Shown: piece by piece, positions 1-8,732 of the stretch
Numbering within the stretch: the stretch's first letter is position 1
Layout: each line of letters opens with the position of its first letter
NCBI GenBank assembly: GCA_015075625.1
Contig: JABTTZ010000001.1
Location: 868,001 to 932,000 of the forward strand
From: Anaerolineales bacterium
Lineage (GTDB): Bacteria > Chloroflexota > Anaerolineae > Aggregatilineales > UBA2796
Direction: 5' to 3'
DNA: 64,000 bases
Notes under the pieces: generated by a model
Seen by the model: only the letters and a program-made list of their open reading frames with translations
Database searches by the model: none
What the model was told of the DNA's origin: nothing
Position numbers and translations under genes: made by a program

Positions 1-686
1 GAGGGGGGGAATCCCTCGCTCATGGCGAGAAGTTCGCGCAGAATCGTGTTGAACCGCCGTTGCAAGTCAGGGTTGCGAATCTCGCCAGCGGCACGGTAGT
101 GTGTCCCGCCCATTTGAATGATCAAACTTCCGTCGTTGAGGTCGCGCCATAGGCGCATCACCTCTACGGAATCACCGAGGTCACTCATCGTCGGCTCAGC
201 GGGCATAGGAATTGTCCTTTCCTGTGAAATGGCTGGTACAGAGGCGGGTGGGGGCGGCGTGGCGAGAATTTCCGCTTCGATAAACGTTTCTTCTCGATGC
301 CCTTCTGAATCTGTGTGAAGGGGGGGGATTGGCGTCCCCACCCCCAACAAGAGATCAAGATCGGGTTCGGGAAGGGGCGCGAGCATCTCGCCGGGGGATG
401 GGAGTGCTGCCCGTAATGCGTTCAACATGCCCCCACCGCGCTTTGTTTCGCGGGGTTGCGCCGGAATGGGCGAGGGGGCGACATGCGGCGGACGCAGCCC
501 GCTCGGTTTGCTTGGTGGGCTATAGGGCAAGCCCATTCGCTCGGCACGGGCGCGGCGGCGGCGTTCGGCGGCACGACGAAAGACAAGCGTCATGGCAAAA
601 ATATAAAGCACTCCAAAGACTACCGGAGCAATCAAAATGGGCAGCGGAATTTGCTGCAAAAAATCGAAATCGCCTGAGCCGCTCAC
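1..686 (-). CDS. Hypothetical membrane-anchored protein (3' end cut by window edge)
   Basis: This gene starts with GTG at 686, and its start overlaps the stop of fpg as GTGA, so the two are probably co-transcribed. About 228 residues are visible; the C-terminus lies outside the window. The N-terminus holds one hydrophobic segment (about residues 11-33) followed by an Arg-rich stretch (RRAAERRRRARAER), typical of a positive-inside membrane anchor. A Pro-rich linker follows (about 55-160). The last visible part, containing MRLWRDLNDGSLIIQMGG, looks globular and could be a small cytoplasmic domain. I do not recognise the family. The open frame of more than 680 bp and the tight overlap with fpg argue that it is real. 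Confidence 0.7.
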   Translation of the reverse strand, partial: MSGSGDFDFLQQIPLPILIAPVVFGVLYIFAMTLVFRRAAERRRRARAERMGLPYSPPSKPSGLRPPHVAPSPIPAQPRETKRGGGMLNALRAALPSPGEMLAPLPEPDLDLLLGVGTPIPPLHTDSEGHREETFIEAEILATPPPPASVPAISQERTIPMPAEPTMSDLGDSVEVMRLWRDLNDGSLIIQMGGTHYRAAGEIRNPDLQRRFNTILRELLAMSEGFPP

Positions 687-1579
687 GGTACGTTTTCTCC
701 TCCCTTTACCTTTGCTGCTTTTACCGCTTTCTTGGGGTGGGTGTCCTTCGGCGCGGGTTGGCAGGTTGGGCAGAAGTGCGTTCCTCGCCCACCAACGCGG
801 ATCGTGGTGATTGGCGTCCCACAATCAGGGCAGGGAAGGTGTTCGTTCCCCCGCGCCCGATACACCTTAAAATGATTCTGCATTTCCCCCGCCGCGCCTT
901 GCGGGTCACGATACCACCCGATGGTTGCCCCGTTGTGGGCAATGCCGGCGTTCAACACAGCGCGGATCGCGCTGTGCAGTGCGGTGCTTTCTTTGGTACT
1001 AAGGCTGTCTGCTTTACGCAGAGGGTGCAGCCGCGCTTGGTGCAAGGCTTCGTCGGCATAGATGTTGCCGACTCCAGCGATGAACGATTGATCAAGCAAG
1101 AGCGCTTTTAGAACGCCGCTGCGCCCGTTTAGCCGTGCTTGGAACGCCGCCGCCGTAAAGGAATCTTCTAACGGTTCGGGACCCAAATCGGGCAAGACTT
1201 CGGCAGGATCGCCGCACAGATAGACCCGCCCAAAACGCCGCGAGTCCGAAAAGCGCAGTTCCCGCCCATCATCCAAGGGGAAATGCACGCGCAGCCAGCG
1301 ATCAAAGGGATTCATCTCCCCCACTGGCACAACATACAAATGCCCAGTCATCTTCAGATGGACAATCAGCGTATCCCGATCCAACCGAAAGAGGAGATAT
1401 TTTGCCCGCCGTTCCACGGCTTGAACGCTTTGCCCGACAATGCGGCTTGCCATTGCCTCGTGGGGGAGGTTCGTCATGCTGCGGGTAGGGCGGGGAAAAG
1501 AGGCGGTTTGGATCGTTCGCCCCACCAGCATTGGGCGCAGCACCCGTACAACAGTTTCGACTTCAGGTAATTCTGGCAT
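683..1579 (-). CDS. mutM: Formamidopyrimidine-DNA glycosylase (Fpg/MutM)
   Basis: Base-excision repair enzyme that removes 8-oxoguanine and formamidopyrimidines and cuts the abasic site by beta,delta-elimination. The mature N-terminus PELPEVETV supplies the catalytic Pro and Glu; this fixes the start at 1579, although the frame stays open to 1774. Lys60 (RRAKYLLF) fits the conserved catalytic lysine. A zinc finger, CPDC...CPTC, sits at about residues 250-273, followed by a Lys-rich tail. The 298-residue length is slightly longer than usual because of that tail. The upstream open stretch is a dispersed repeat, not part of the enzyme. The next gene overlaps its stop codon. Confidence 0.97.
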   Translation of the reverse strand: MPELPEVETVVRVLRPMLVGRTIQTASFPRPTRSMTNLPHEAMASRIVGQSVQAVERRAKYLLFRLDRDTLIVHLKMTGHLYVVPVGEMNPFDRWLRVHFPLDDGRELRFSDSRRFGRVYLCGDPAEVLPDLGPEPLEDSFTAAAFQARLNGRSGVLKALLLDQSFIAGVGNIYADEALHQARLHPLRKADSLSTKESTALHSAIRAVLNAGIAHNGATIGWYRDPQGAAGEMQNHFKVYRARGNEHLPCPDCGTPITTIRVGGRGTHFCPTCQPAPKDTHPKKAVKAAKVKGGENVP

Positions 1580-1651
1580 AACCCCAATTGTAGCACGGGG
1601 GAGGGGGAAGGCGATTGTCCAAAAGGTGTCAACATCTGTTATTACATGCCG

Positions 1652-1805
1652 TACCCTCACTGGCTGGACGGCAACCAGCCTTCTTACAAGAAGGACGGGC
1701 GTCGTTCGTTTGCCCTTGATCACCACCGCCTGCCCATCGGTAAGTCTATCGTGATAAGCGGGACAGTCAATCACTGAGGGGTCAATCTCGTTGAAAAATG
1801 CTGTA
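1652..1805 (-). repeat. Dispersed ~155-bp repeat, copy 1
   Basis: This stretch, read on the minus strand, matches 8543-8699 on the plus strand at roughly 85 percent by eye. The core carries the near-palindrome CCTTCTTACAAGAAGG. The two copies are inverted relative to each other. This copy lies 72 bp upstream of the fpg start and creates a spurious N-terminal extension of the fpg frame. No transposase is associated. The function is unknown. Confidence 0.8.
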
Positions 1806-1852
1806 GGATGCCTGTGAGGATGAGTATCTGTAGAAAGCCGACTCGCTGACTC

Positions 1853-1881
1853 TTGATTCCCCTCCGCTCTTGGGCTATTAT
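1853..1881 (+). promoter_or_regulatory. Sigma-70-type promoter for secG
   Basis: A TTGATT -35 box at 1853-1858 and a TATTAT -10 box at 1876-1881 are separated by 17 bp. They lie about 40 bp upstream of the secG ATG. Seen by eye only. Confidence 0.55.
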
Positions 1882-1919
1882 GGCTCGGTTGGTAAACACG
1901 AACATTCGAGACCTAACCA

Positions 1920-2168
1920 ATGACTCAAAATGCGACCTTAATTACCGCCCTAAACATGATTCAAGTCCTTGTCTCGATAGGGTTGGTGGTGGTGATCATC
2001 CTTCAGGCAAAAGGGAGCGGGATCGGTAATTTGCTCGGCGGCGGGGACACCGGTTTGGGCATTGCCAAAACACGGCGTGGTTTGGAGAAAACGCTCTTTC
2101 AGATCACGATTTTTCTTGCCGGGGTGTTCCTCATTGTGGCGATTATTCGCCTGATGCTTCAGAACTAA
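1920..2168 (+). CDS. secG: Protein translocase subunit SecG
   Basis: Small accessory subunit of the SecYEG translocon in the cytoplasmic membrane. The 82 residues have the SecG plan: TM1 (about 10-30, MIQVLVSIGLVVVIILQAKG), a Gly-rich cytoplasmic loop (GIGNLLGGGDTG), then TM2 (about 57-78). The length is normal for the family. A solute-binding protein gene follows 11 bp downstream, so the two are likely one transcript from the promoter at 1853-1881. Confidence 0.93.
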   Translation: MTQNATLITALNMIQVLVSIGLVVVIILQAKGSGIGNLLGGGDTGLGIAKTRRGLEKTLFQITIFLAGVFLIVAIIRLMLQN

Positions 2169-2179
2169 CCACACTCTAC

Positions 2180-3958
2180 ATGCGACAAGGCAACCGCCTG
2201 CCCCTTGCGGCACTGCTGTTTTCGCTCATCCTTCTCGGCGTGGTTGTTCTCACACGCCCCGCCGAGACCCCATCGGTGACGCTTACCCCTACACGGCGGG
2301 TCACCAGTGCGGTGACGATCATCGCCGCCATTCCACCCACCCCCACCGCCGCCCCAACCTTCACCCCGGCGCCCACGCTCCCTCCCCGTCCGGTGGACAC
2401 GACGACGCTCAATGAAGCAGTGATCACCCCCACCTGTTTTCTCAAGGTGAATCCGCTCTTGGCTGGCTATAATGCTGCCGATAGAGACGCCGCCGCGCTC
2501 ATTTTTGAAGGGCTAATGACCCTTGATCCCTATGGAGCGCCCATTCCCCTCCTCGCAGCGGAGACGCCGCGTATCTCCGGCGATGGGCTTACCTATGTGA
2601 TCCGCCTTCGCCAAGATGTCCGCTGGCAGGATGGCGAGCCGTTCAGTGCCGATGATGTCGCTTATACCATTGCCCTGATGCAAGACCCTGCCTTCCCCGG
2701 CGCCGCCGAACTCTATACCTTTTGGCGGACGGTGGAACTTGATGTCCTCGATCCCTACACGGTACGTTTTACGTTGGCACAACCGCTAGGGATATTTTTA
2801 GATTATTTGCGGATTGGAATCTTGCCCGAACACGCCTTGCGCGGGACAAGCGGCGAGGCGCTGCGCACGCACCCCTTTAACCTTGCCCCGATTGGGACGG
2901 GCGCCTATCAATTCGATGGATTGATTGGCGATGGCACACGGCTTACCGGATTGCGCTTGCGGCGGGCGACGACCCACACGGCGCGTCCCGAAGGCGCATC
3001 AGGCTACAGCGTGACGACGATCACGCTGCGTTGTTACCCCACGTGGGAGGATGCCATTGCTGCCTACAGTCGCGGGGACGTTCTGACCATCAGTGACATT
3101 CCCTCAAGCGTGGTCAACCAGATCAGCAGTTTGCCGCTGTTGCCGCTTGCCGCCTACCGTCCCGCGCTAGGGGCGGTAATTTACAACTACACTCGTGATT
3201 CGGTAGCGTTTTTCCGCGATCAACGGATGCGTCGGGCGTTGGCATTGGCAACAGATCGCCAAACGCTGGTGACGAATTATCTGAAAGATCGGGCAATTGT
3301 TGCCGATAGCCCTATTTTGCCCAACTCATGGGCATATGCGCCGGGGGCGAACTGCCCTACCTATAACCCGGATAGCCCAAGCGCCGCCCGCGATTCCCTG
3401 TCTCTTGTCCAGATTACGCCGCCGCCCGATCCAAATACCGGCGTAACACCCTCTGAATACCGCTTTGAACTGCTTGTCCCGAATGATGCGGGGTTGGCAG
3501 CCCTGGCACAGGCAATGAGCGATGGCTGGCGCGAACGCTTGAGTATTCGCGTTGATCTTGTCGTGGTGGACGCGACCACCTTTCGGGAACGGTTGATCGC
3601 GGGCAGTTTCGATGCGGCTCTTGTTGAACTGAACCTTGCCCCTAGCGCCGATCCCGACCCTTACAGCTTGTGGCGGCAAATGCCTAGCGAAGGGGGGTTG
3701 AACTTTGGCGGCTTGAGTGATCGGCTGATTGCTGAACTGGTGGAGGAAGGGCGCATGGCAACGGGCGCCGTGCGTGTCGATGTCTACCGTCGTTTCCAAC
3801 AAACCTTTTGTGACCGCGCCTCGGCGTTGGTGATCTATTTTCCGGTGACCTATTACGGGGTAGATACCCTTCTTTCCGGCGTACAGCTTGGCTTTCTCAG
3901 CCAGCCAGGGGATCGTTTCCGAACCCTTCGTGAGTGGGTAATCGCCCCCTCCCGCTAA
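2180..3958 (+). CDS. ABC transporter extracellular solute-binding protein, family 5 (peptide type)
   Basis: Probable substrate-binding component of a peptide/nickel-type ABC importer. An uncleaved anchor or signal segment (about residues 8-25) is followed by a Thr/Pro-rich linker (about 28-66) that would hold the domain off the membrane. The SBP_bac_5 fold then starts near residue 80. Typical motifs are LAAETPRISGDGLTYVIRLR, VRWQDGEPFSADDVAYT and MRRALALATDRQTLV. No lipobox is clear. The 592-residue length is in the family range. No permease or ATPase genes are adjacent, so its transport partners must be elsewhere. It is followed 29 bp later by the ftsW-like gene. Confidence 0.88.
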   Translation: MRQGNRLPLAALLFSLILLGVVVLTRPAETPSVTLTPTRRVTSAVTIIAAIPPTPTAAPTFTPAPTLPPRPVDTTTLNEAVITPTCFLKVNPLLAGYNAADRDAAALIFEGLMTLDPYGAPIPLLAAETPRISGDGLTYVIRLRQDVRWQDGEPFSADDVAYTIALMQDPAFPGAAELYTFWRTVELDVLDPYTVRFTLAQPLGIFLDYLRIGILPEHALRGTSGEALRTHPFNLAPIGTGAYQFDGLIGDGTRLTGLRLRRATTHTARPEGASGYSVTTITLRCYPTWEDAIAAYSRGDVLTISDIPSSVVNQISSLPLLPLAAYRPALGAVIYNYTRDSVAFFRDQRMRRALALATDRQTLVTNYLKDRAIVADSPILPNSWAYAPGANCPTYNPDSPSAARDSLSLVQITPPPDPNTGVTPSEYRFELLVPNDAGLAALAQAMSDGWRERLSIRVDLVVVDATTFRERLIAGSFDAALVELNLAPSADPDPYSLWRQMPSEGGLNFGGLSDRLIAELVEEGRMATGAVRVDVYRRFQQTFCDRASALVIYFPVTYYGVDTLLSGVQLGFLSQPGDRFRTLREWVIAPSR

Positions 3959-3987
3959 ACGGCACCGAACACAAAGAAGGGCGACTG

Positions 3988-5301
3988 ATGCACACCCGGA
4001 CATTTGCGCTGCCCCTTCCCGACAGCATCGATCACGCCGATTTAGTCACGCGGCGGGAACGGTTGCTGTTGATTCTCGCCGCCTTCTTTGTAGGGGTTGC
4101 CCATGTGGGAACAACCCTCGCCCGCCGTCTGCCGCCGGGCGAACTTTGGACATTCGCCGTGTGGCTGGCTGCCGCCCTGTTGGGGACGCGCTTCCTCAAC
4201 CGCCGCCTTCCCCACCGCGACCCCTACCTTTTTCCTGTTGTCATGCTCCTTAGTGGGTGGAGTCTTGCCCTTTTGGAGCGCGTTGCCCCTGTCTTTTCGG
4301 GGCGGCAGACCCTCTGGCTGATCGTTGCTGTGGGGATGCTCCTCCTTGTGACTGCACTCTCTGCCGACCTCCGCTGGTTAAGCGGCTATCGCTACCTCTG
4401 GTTGGGCGGTGGGTTGGCGCTCCTTGCCGTGACGATCATCGCCGGACGTAACCCCACCGACCACGGCCCGCGCTTGTGGCTGGGCGTGGAGGGCGTATTT
4501 TTCCAACCCTCTGAACTGTTGAAGATTATCCTTGTCGTGTTCATTGCCAGCTACTTTGCTGAACACCGCCTCTATACGCTTGGGAGCGGGCGGGCGGCGG
4601 CCGGAGAACCCCGTTCATTGGTGTGGCTTGCCCGCTTTTTTGCCCCCCTCGCCCTGATGTGGGGAATCAGCGTCGTCATTCTTATTTGGCAGCGCGATCT
4701 TGGCACGGCGGCGCTTTTCTTCCTTGTGTTCCTCGCTATGCTCTACTTGGCTCAGGGGCGGGCGACCCTTCTCGTCGGTGGGTTGGGGTTGTTTGCCATT
4801 GTCGGGATGATTGCCTACCTTGCCGTTGATCTCGTCCGGTTGCGGATTGATATCTGGCTTAACCCCTGGCGCGACCCACGAGGGGACGCCTTTCAGATTG
4901 TCCAAAGCCTTATGGCGGTGGCATCTGGCGGCTTGTTTGGTCAGGGGGCGGGGCATGGCTCGCCCACCTATGTCCCCGTTGTCCACTCCGATTTTATCTT
5001 TGCAGCGGTGGCGGAAGAATGGGGGTTGATCGGCGGATTGGCAGTGGTTATGTTGATCGCCTTCCTCGTCTTGCGTGGGCTGCGCCTTGCCATGCTGCAC
5101 AGTGGACGACCCTTCCGCGCCTATCTTGCCGCTGGCATCAGCCTGATGATCGGTATCCAAAGCATCTTAATTTTAGGGGGTATTTTGAAGGTGATCCCGC
5201 TCACGGGCGTCACTCTCCCCTTTTTAAGCTACGGGGGAAGTTCCCTTCTGATTAGTTTTGTGATGATTGGGCTGCTGCTCGTCCTGAGCGCGGAGGTCTG
5301 A
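3988..5301 (+). CDS. FtsW/RodA/SpoVE-family SEDS glycosyltransferase
   Basis: SEDS-family polytopic membrane protein that polymerises lipid II glycan strands in septal or lateral wall synthesis. Start at 3988, with AAGAAGG upstream. About ten hydrophobic helices can be traced. Signature segments include FQPSELLKI, RDLGTAALFF, DSDFIFA-like VVHSDFIFAAVAEEWGLIGG and LPFLSYGGSSLL near the C-terminus. The 437-residue length is normal. It sits directly upstream of a PBP-like gene, the usual SEDS-PBP pairing, but that partner lacks its active site. FtsW and RodA cannot be told apart from sequence alone. Confidence 0.92.
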   Translation: MHTRTFALPLPDSIDHADLVTRRERLLLILAAFFVGVAHVGTTLARRLPPGELWTFAVWLAAALLGTRFLNRRLPHRDPYLFPVVMLLSGWSLALLERVAPVFSGRQTLWLIVAVGMLLLVTALSADLRWLSGYRYLWLGGGLALLAVTIIAGRNPTDHGPRLWLGVEGVFFQPSELLKIILVVFIASYFAEHRLYTLGSGRAAAGEPRSLVWLARFFAPLALMWGISVVILIWQRDLGTAALFFLVFLAMLYLAQGRATLLVGGLGLFAIVGMIAYLAVDLVRLRIDIWLNPWRDPRGDAFQIVQSLMAVASGGLFGQGAGHGSPTYVPVVHSDFIFAAVAEEWGLIGGLAVVMLIAFLVLRGLRLAMLHSGRPFRAYLAAGISLMIGIQSILILGGILKVIPLTGVTLPFLSYGGSSLLISFVMIGLLLVLSAEV

Positions 5302-5303
5302 CC

Positions 5304-6731
5304 GTGCCGCCTATGAACCATCGCCTGATGGGAATTGCTGCCGCGCTGCTCATCGCTTTTGGGATCATCGCCTTTAGTTTGACCTATTGGGGTGTTTTTG
5401 CCCCCGATCTGCTCAACCGTGAGGATAACCCCCGTCGGGTAGAGGCAGAACGGGCAATTGGGCGGGGGGCAATCTATGATCGCGCCGGAGAGCGCCTTGC
5501 TTGGTCAGATGAAGTGGGCGTTTCCCCTTCTGGGCTGCCCGTTTTTGTCCGCAGCTACAGCCCCACCCCGCAGCCCTTTGCGGTGATTGGCTACGCCAGT
5601 CTGCGCTATGGGGTGGGGGGAATCGAAGCTGCTTTTGACCCCGAACTGCGCGGAACGCTAGGGCGGGCGGAATCGGATCGCTTTTGGGGGGAATTTTTCC
5701 ACCAACCACCGCACGGCGCGTCCCTCCAGCTCACGCTCGATGCTGACCTTCAGCGTCGTCTTTATGCCGCCTTTGGCAGCAGGCATGGCGCTGCTGTTGT
5801 CATTGAACTTCCCAGTGGGGCGGTACGTGCGCTGGTTACTGTGCCGGGCGTTGACCCGTCTGTGTTGGAAAACACCTTTGAGACATTGGCAAAAGACCCC
5901 GCCGCGCCCCTTCTGAATCGGGCGCTGCAAGGCGATTACCAACCCGGGGGGGCGCTTCAGCCGTTGATCCTCGCCGCCCTTCTAAACGCTGATCCAGCGC
6001 CGCCACCCATTCCAACTGAGGCGGGCGATCCCTCCGCCACACTGACGATTGGGGCGCTTCGTCTGGCGTGTCTGAGTGTTCCCCCCACCCCTTTAGAAAC
6101 GCTTGATCAGGCGCTTCGCTATGGGTGTCCCACCCCGTTTGCCGCCGCCTTTGCCGCCGATTGGGAGCGTGCCGATGAGGTTTGGGCGACGCTCACCAAC
6201 ATGGGGCTGACCCAAACGCCAAGCCTCTCTCGGCTGCCAACTGCCAGTGGGCGTATTCCCGCCGTGTGGGGTGAACTCGGTGACCCTCTGCGCCTTCAGC
6301 GCGAGGTTGTTGGGCAAGGGGCGCTCACGGTGACGCCGCTTCAAATGGCGCTTGCCACTGCCATTCTTGCCCAAGATGGGGCGGCGCTAACCCCCTATCT
6401 GGTGACAGCCGTCTATCCCCCCGAACGCGATGCGACAGCAGATATTACCCGTTATGGCGAAGCACCGTCACCCTACAGCCTGACGCCGCTCCCGCTTGAG
6501 ACGGCAGTAATTACCGCGGCGGCGGCGGGGGGGGTGCGGGCGGCAATGCCACCCCAAGCGGGCGTCGATCATGCCCACACCGCCATTGCCTATACCGGTG
6601 CATCGTCTCAAGTGTGGTTTTTGGGGTTTGGCGAAAGCCCCGATGGGCGCACATGGGTGATCGCTATCGTCGTTGAAGAATCGGATCAGGTAGATGAGGC
6701 TGTGCGCGTTGCAGCGGCGGGCTTTCGCTAA
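5304..6731 (+). CDS. PBP transpeptidase-like protein with lost active-site motifs
   Basis: Membrane-anchored protein of the PBP2/FtsI transpeptidase fold: TM at about residues 9-31, RGAIYDRAGERLA dimerisation motif, then the transpeptidase domain. The fold markers VGQGALTVTPLQMALA (about 336-351) and VWFLGFGESPDGRTWV remain. All three catalytic motifs are altered: the SxxK site reads YQPGGALQ (about 212-219) instead of YxPGSTFK, the SxN site reads GCPTPF (about 274) and the KTG box reads YTG (about 430). It should therefore be inactive as a transpeptidase and may act as a partner or scaffold for the SEDS protein encoded 2 bp upstream. The GTG start at 5304 has GGAGG 8 bp before it; an ATG follows at 5313. 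Confidence 0.85.
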   Translation: MPPMNHRLMGIAAALLIAFGIIAFSLTYWGVFAPDLLNREDNPRRVEAERAIGRGAIYDRAGERLAWSDEVGVSPSGLPVFVRSYSPTPQPFAVIGYASLRYGVGGIEAAFDPELRGTLGRAESDRFWGEFFHQPPHGASLQLTLDADLQRRLYAAFGSRHGAAVVIELPSGAVRALVTVPGVDPSVLENTFETLAKDPAAPLLNRALQGDYQPGGALQPLILAALLNADPAPPPIPTEAGDPSATLTIGALRLACLSVPPTPLETLDQALRYGCPTPFAAAFAADWERADEVWATLTNMGLTQTPSLSRLPTASGRIPAVWGELGDPLRLQREVVGQGALTVTPLQMALATAILAQDGAALTPYLVTAVYPPERDATADITRYGEAPSPYSLTPLPLETAVITAAAAGGVRAAMPPQAGVDHAHTAIAYTGASSQVWFLGFGESPDGRTWVIAIVVEESDQVDEAVRVAAAGFR

Positions 6732-6836
6732 TTCATCTAGGGGTGTGTCTGTTCCGCCTTCCCCAATCCGTTGGGACTCGTGCTACACTTTCCCCCACTG
6801 CGATGCGTCACTGGCATGAATCGAGGATTTCCGCCG

Positions 6837-8012
6837 ATGAGCGATCTTGACCCCGCCACCCTCACCACCCTGCGCACGATCCTTGCCCCTAAATTGACTG
6901 ACGAAGACACGCGCCGAATGCTTGTTGCCAGTGCCTTTGGCGCAGCCCATACCTTAGTGACGCAGATTACCTATGATGGCAATGCCGCCAATTGGGTGGT
7001 GAATACCTTCACCGAGGTTGCCAGTTACGACTTTCCTGATGGGGAGTACGCTTGTTGGAAATTGGTCAAGACCGCGCTTGGGTTTAAGAATTGGTTTGGG
7101 AAAACAGATACGGAAGCGCTCTTGGTGCTTGCCCCTAAACTTCAACCCGGAATTACCGAGGCAGCCATTGCCCTTGTCCGCCAGACGCCCACCGCGCCGC
7201 CGCCAGCCCTCCCCATCATCGACCCCACCATCATTCCCGCCATAGGGAACTTCCCAGAAAAATTGCCCGGTGCGGTATGGCTGTCTGTTGACACCGGAAC
7301 AGTGACCATTGAACAAGGGCGCAGCAGCGCATCCGCCGTCTACAGCATCACCCCCCTCGACACGCTGAACGTCGAAGCCTTTGCCATTGCCCGCCTGTTG
7401 GTGACGAACGCCGATTTTCAGCGCTTTGAGAACGCCGCCGATGGCTACCGTTATCCGCTGTGGTGGGATTTTTCCCCAGGGGCAAAACTGTGGCGAGAGC
7501 GCAACCCGGAAGCAAAACCGACAGCCTTCGCAGGCGAAAAACTTCCGCGCACAAACCTCTCGTGGTATGAAGCCGTCGCCTATACGCGCTGGCTGACCCA
7601 CCACCTGAACGAGGGCGGGAGGGAGGTTCGCCTTCCCACCGAGGCGGAATGGCAGCTAGCGGCGGGGGGAGGGAAGGGACTCATCTATCCCTATGGCAAT
7701 GGGTTTGACCGCGCCAAATGCAACACAGCAGAGAGCGGGCGAAAGCAGCCGACGGCGGTTGAAACCTACAAGACAATGGGCGAAAGCCCCTGTGGGGCGT
7801 TGGATATGGCGGGGAATGTGTGGGAGTGGTGTTTAAATACGCCCAGTGATCCAGCGGGCATGATTTTGAGTGGAACATTGGTACGGGCAGCGCGTGGCGG
7901 ATCCTATTACGACTCAGCGGATAGCGCCCGCACGGGCTATCGGGCGCGGTATGACCCCGGTACGCGAGCGCAAACCATTGGGATGCGGCTCATCGTCGCC
8001 GCCAAAGAATGA
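6837..8012 (+). CDS. EAD-like domain plus FGE/SUMF1-fold protein
   Basis: A 391-residue protein. The N-terminal ~85 residues are helical and resemble effector-associated domains that recruit conflict-system partners (LTTLRTILAPKL...DEDTRRMLVASAF). A Pro-rich linker (about 118-138) leads to a formylglycine-generating-enzyme fold (about 155-391): FAIARLLVTNADFQRFE, WYEAVAYTRWLT, VRLPTEAEWQLAA, ALDMAGNVWEWC, and the end RGGSYYDSADSARTGYRAR...GMRLI. The C-terminal cysteine pair of true FGE oxidases is missing, so it is more likely a binding or signalling module. ATG at 6837 is chosen because the domain begins there; 6816 is an alternative. The EAD assignment is tentative; the FGE fold is secure. 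Confidence 0.8.
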   Translation: MSDLDPATLTTLRTILAPKLTDEDTRRMLVASAFGAAHTLVTQITYDGNAANWVVNTFTEVASYDFPDGEYACWKLVKTALGFKNWFGKTDTEALLVLAPKLQPGITEAAIALVRQTPTAPPPALPIIDPTIIPAIGNFPEKLPGAVWLSVDTGTVTIEQGRSSASAVYSITPLDTLNVEAFAIARLLVTNADFQRFENAADGYRYPLWWDFSPGAKLWRERNPEAKPTAFAGEKLPRTNLSWYEAVAYTRWLTHHLNEGGREVRLPTEAEWQLAAGGGKGLIYPYGNGFDRAKCNTAESGRKQPTAVETYKTMGESPCGALDMAGNVWEWCLNTPSDPAGMILSGTLVRAARGGSYYDSADSARTGYRARYDPGTRAQTIGMRLIVAAKE

Positions 8013-8030
8013 CCGACAGACCGCTGCGCT

Positions 8031-8528
8031 CTAAAAGCGCACTCGCGTTCGCAATTTTCCGAGGCTAAGGTCATCTTTGTCGCGCAGGACACGCTCCCCA
8101 TTGGGGATCAATTTCCGCCCGTTGAGGAATGTTCCATTGGTGCTGTTCAAATCAATGACGTAGATCAGATCGCCCTTCCGTTTGATGCGCACATGGAGGC
8201 GCGAAACGCCATATTCTTCAGCCCGAAACGAGGACAGATCAACAGTGGGTTGAAGGGTATCTGTTCCATGCCGCCGCCCAATGACGACTTCCTCACCTGG
8301 GGGAAGTTGAATCACCTCGCCACTAATCTCAAGGTAAATAGGCTTTTGTCCCGCCCCGGCATCCCCCGCCAGACGGTCTGATTTTGGGGGGGCAACTTCT
8401 TCCATTTTGTGGGTGCGCCCGCCGGTGACAAGGGGGGCGCCGCAGTTTCCACACACGAGTTCGCCCATGAGGAAGGGCGCCCCGCAGTTGACACATTTGA
8501 AGGTTGTGGGGTTTGTGGCGTCCGTCAT
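8031..8528 (-). CDS. Zinc-ribbon plus FHA-domain protein
   Basis: A 165-residue protein. The N-terminal zinc ribbon has CVNC (12, 15) and CGNC (26, 29). A flexible linker is followed by a forkhead-associated phosphothreonine-binding domain (about 70-160) with the hallmarks VVIGRR, SRLHVRI and NSTNGTFLNG. It probably reads Ser/Thr phosphorylation in a cytoplasmic complex. Start at 8528 with AAAGGG upstream. It converges with the FGE-fold gene, whose stop is 18 bp away. No kinase gene is present in the window. Confidence 0.88.
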   Translation of the reverse strand: MTDATNPTTFKCVNCGAPFLMGELVCGNCGAPLVTGGRTHKMEEVAPPKSDRLAGDAGAGQKPIYLEISGEVIQLPPGEEVVIGRRHGTDTLQPTVDLSSFRAEEYGVSRLHVRIKRKGDLIYVIDLNSTNGTFLNGRKLIPNGERVLRDKDDLSLGKLRTRVRF

Positions 8529-8542
8529 GATTGCCCTTTGCT

Positions 8543-8699
8543 TACAGCATTTTTCAAGGAGATTGACCCCTTCGTGGTTGATAGCCCCGCTTATCACGAT
8601 ATACTTGCCGATGGGCTAGGCGGTGGTGATCTAAAGGGTAAACGAACAACGCCCGCCCTTCTTGTAAGAAGGCTGGTTGCAGCCCAACCAGTGAGGGTA
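8543..8699 (+). repeat. Dispersed ~155-bp repeat, copy 2
   Basis: Plus-strand copy of the repeat at 1652-1805, carrying a few 1-2 nt insertions relative to it. It starts 15 bp upstream of the FHA gene start and ends about 35 bp before the first CRISPR-like repeat. No ORF with a recognisable product runs through it. Confidence 0.8.
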
Positions 8700-8732
8700 C
8701 TGCAATAAATACTCTTCAATGAACATCATTCA

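Noticed and set aside
1580-1774. N-terminal extension of Fpg
   Set aside because: Fpg needs a free Pro2; the extension is a copy of a dispersed repeat.
6837-8012. Diversity-generating retroelement target
   Set aside because: The FGE-like C-terminus resembles DGR variable proteins, but no reverse transcriptase or template repeat is seen in the window.
8565-8706. Small protein encoded by the ~155-bp repeat
   Set aside because: The copies differ by indels and show no start or ribosome binding site in common; no known product.
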